Shown here in pieces: positions 63,877-64,000 of a stretch of DNA of 64,000 bases. Source of the DNA: Lelliottia jeotgali (GTDB lineage: Bacteria > Pseudomonadota > Gammaproteobacteria > Enterobacterales > Enterobacteriaceae). The position numbers and the translations under genes are program-made. The notes below the pieces were generated by a model, which saw only the letters and a list, made by a program, of their open reading frames with translations, searched no databases and was not told the origin of the DNA. The stretch covers positions 2,852,001-2,916,000 of the forward strand of contig CP018628.1 of assembly GCA_002271215.1 (NCBI GenBank), in the 5' to 3' direction. Numbering within the stretch: position 1 is the first letter of the stretch; every line of letters starts with the position of its first letter.

Positions 63877-64000
63877 ATGAATAAACAATACCAACGTGTT
63901 TTGGTGACTACCCCACATCCTTTACTACGGCTTGTCAGTCTTGGTCTGGTTACCTTTATCTTTACCCTTTTCTCGCTCGAACTGACGCGTTTCGGAACTA
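63877..64000 (+). CDS. dgcE: DgcE (YegE) diguanylate cyclase, N-terminal 41 codons
   Basis: The frame reads MNKQYQRVLV, TTPHPLLRLVSLGLVTFIF and TLFSLELTRFG, matching the start of E. coli DgcE/YegE (MASE1 membrane sensor, PAS domains, GGDEF, EAL-like), which makes c-di-GMP upstream of csgD control. Only the first membrane segment is in the window. An in-frame ATG at 63853 would add eight residues; the E. coli start supports 63877. Confidence 0.85.
   Translation, partial: MNKQYQRVLVTTPHPLLRLVSLGLVTFIFTLFSLELTRFGT

Overview
The window is a chromosomal segment of an Enterobacteriaceae member. Gene order and protein sequences are E. coli-like: plaP-yeeY-yeeZ-his operon-wzzB-ugd-gnd-[O-antigen genes]-galF-gnu-[colanic acid genes wcaM to wza]-yegH-asmA-dcd-udk-dgcE. 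A UDP-glucuronate 4-epimerase gene (uge) between wzzB and ugd, plus family-specific intergenic repeats, point to Enterobacter or a close relative such as Lelliottia, Leclercia or Kosakonia rather than E. coli. The species cannot be fixed from the sequence alone.

Layout. 1-2985: minus-strand end of plaP (putrescine importer), yeeY (LysR regulator) and yeeZ (NAD-binding protein). 3092-10490: complete histidine operon with leader peptide and attenuator, hisL-G-D-C-B-H-A-F-I, plus strand, closed by a bidirectional terminator. 10498-15555: wzzB (chain length), uge and ugd (UDP-uronic acids), gnd. 15706-31941: an AT-rich, minus-strand O-antigen operon of 17 genes, preceded at 32076-32114 by a JUMPstart/ops element. 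32370-34475: galF and gnu. 34656-57447: the complete colanic acid operon in its usual order (transcribed wza-wzb-wzc-wcaABCDEF-gmd-fcl-gmm-wcaI-cpsB-cpsG-wcaJ-wzxC-wcaKLM), with its own JUMPstart and an RcsAB box upstream. 58141-64000: yegH, asmA, dcd, udk and the start of dgcE.

The O-antigen operon is the unusual part. It has a Wzx/Wzy system, with gnu suggesting a GalNAc-initiated unit. It can make UDP-Galf (glf), a dTDP-6-deoxyhexose (rmlB, rmlA, rmlC plus a non-RmlD reductase candidate) and a CMP-activated ulosonic acid (a NeuB-type synthase, an IMPase-family phosphatase and a CMP-sugar synthetase). It may also use a pentofuranose made by a UbiA-like membrane protein paired with a HAD hydrolase. 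Two items stand out. The NeuB-type synthase is fused to an N-terminal domain resembling GT42/Maf sialyl- or nonulosonate transferases. The UbiA-like/HAD pair recalls mycobacterial decaprenyl-phosphoribose synthesis, but the HAD enzyme has Cys where the family's general acid Asp is expected.

Other structural features are a 458-bp imperfect inverted repeat between yegH and asmA, and three copies of a CCCTCACC-type repeat at successive junctions inside the colanic acid operon.
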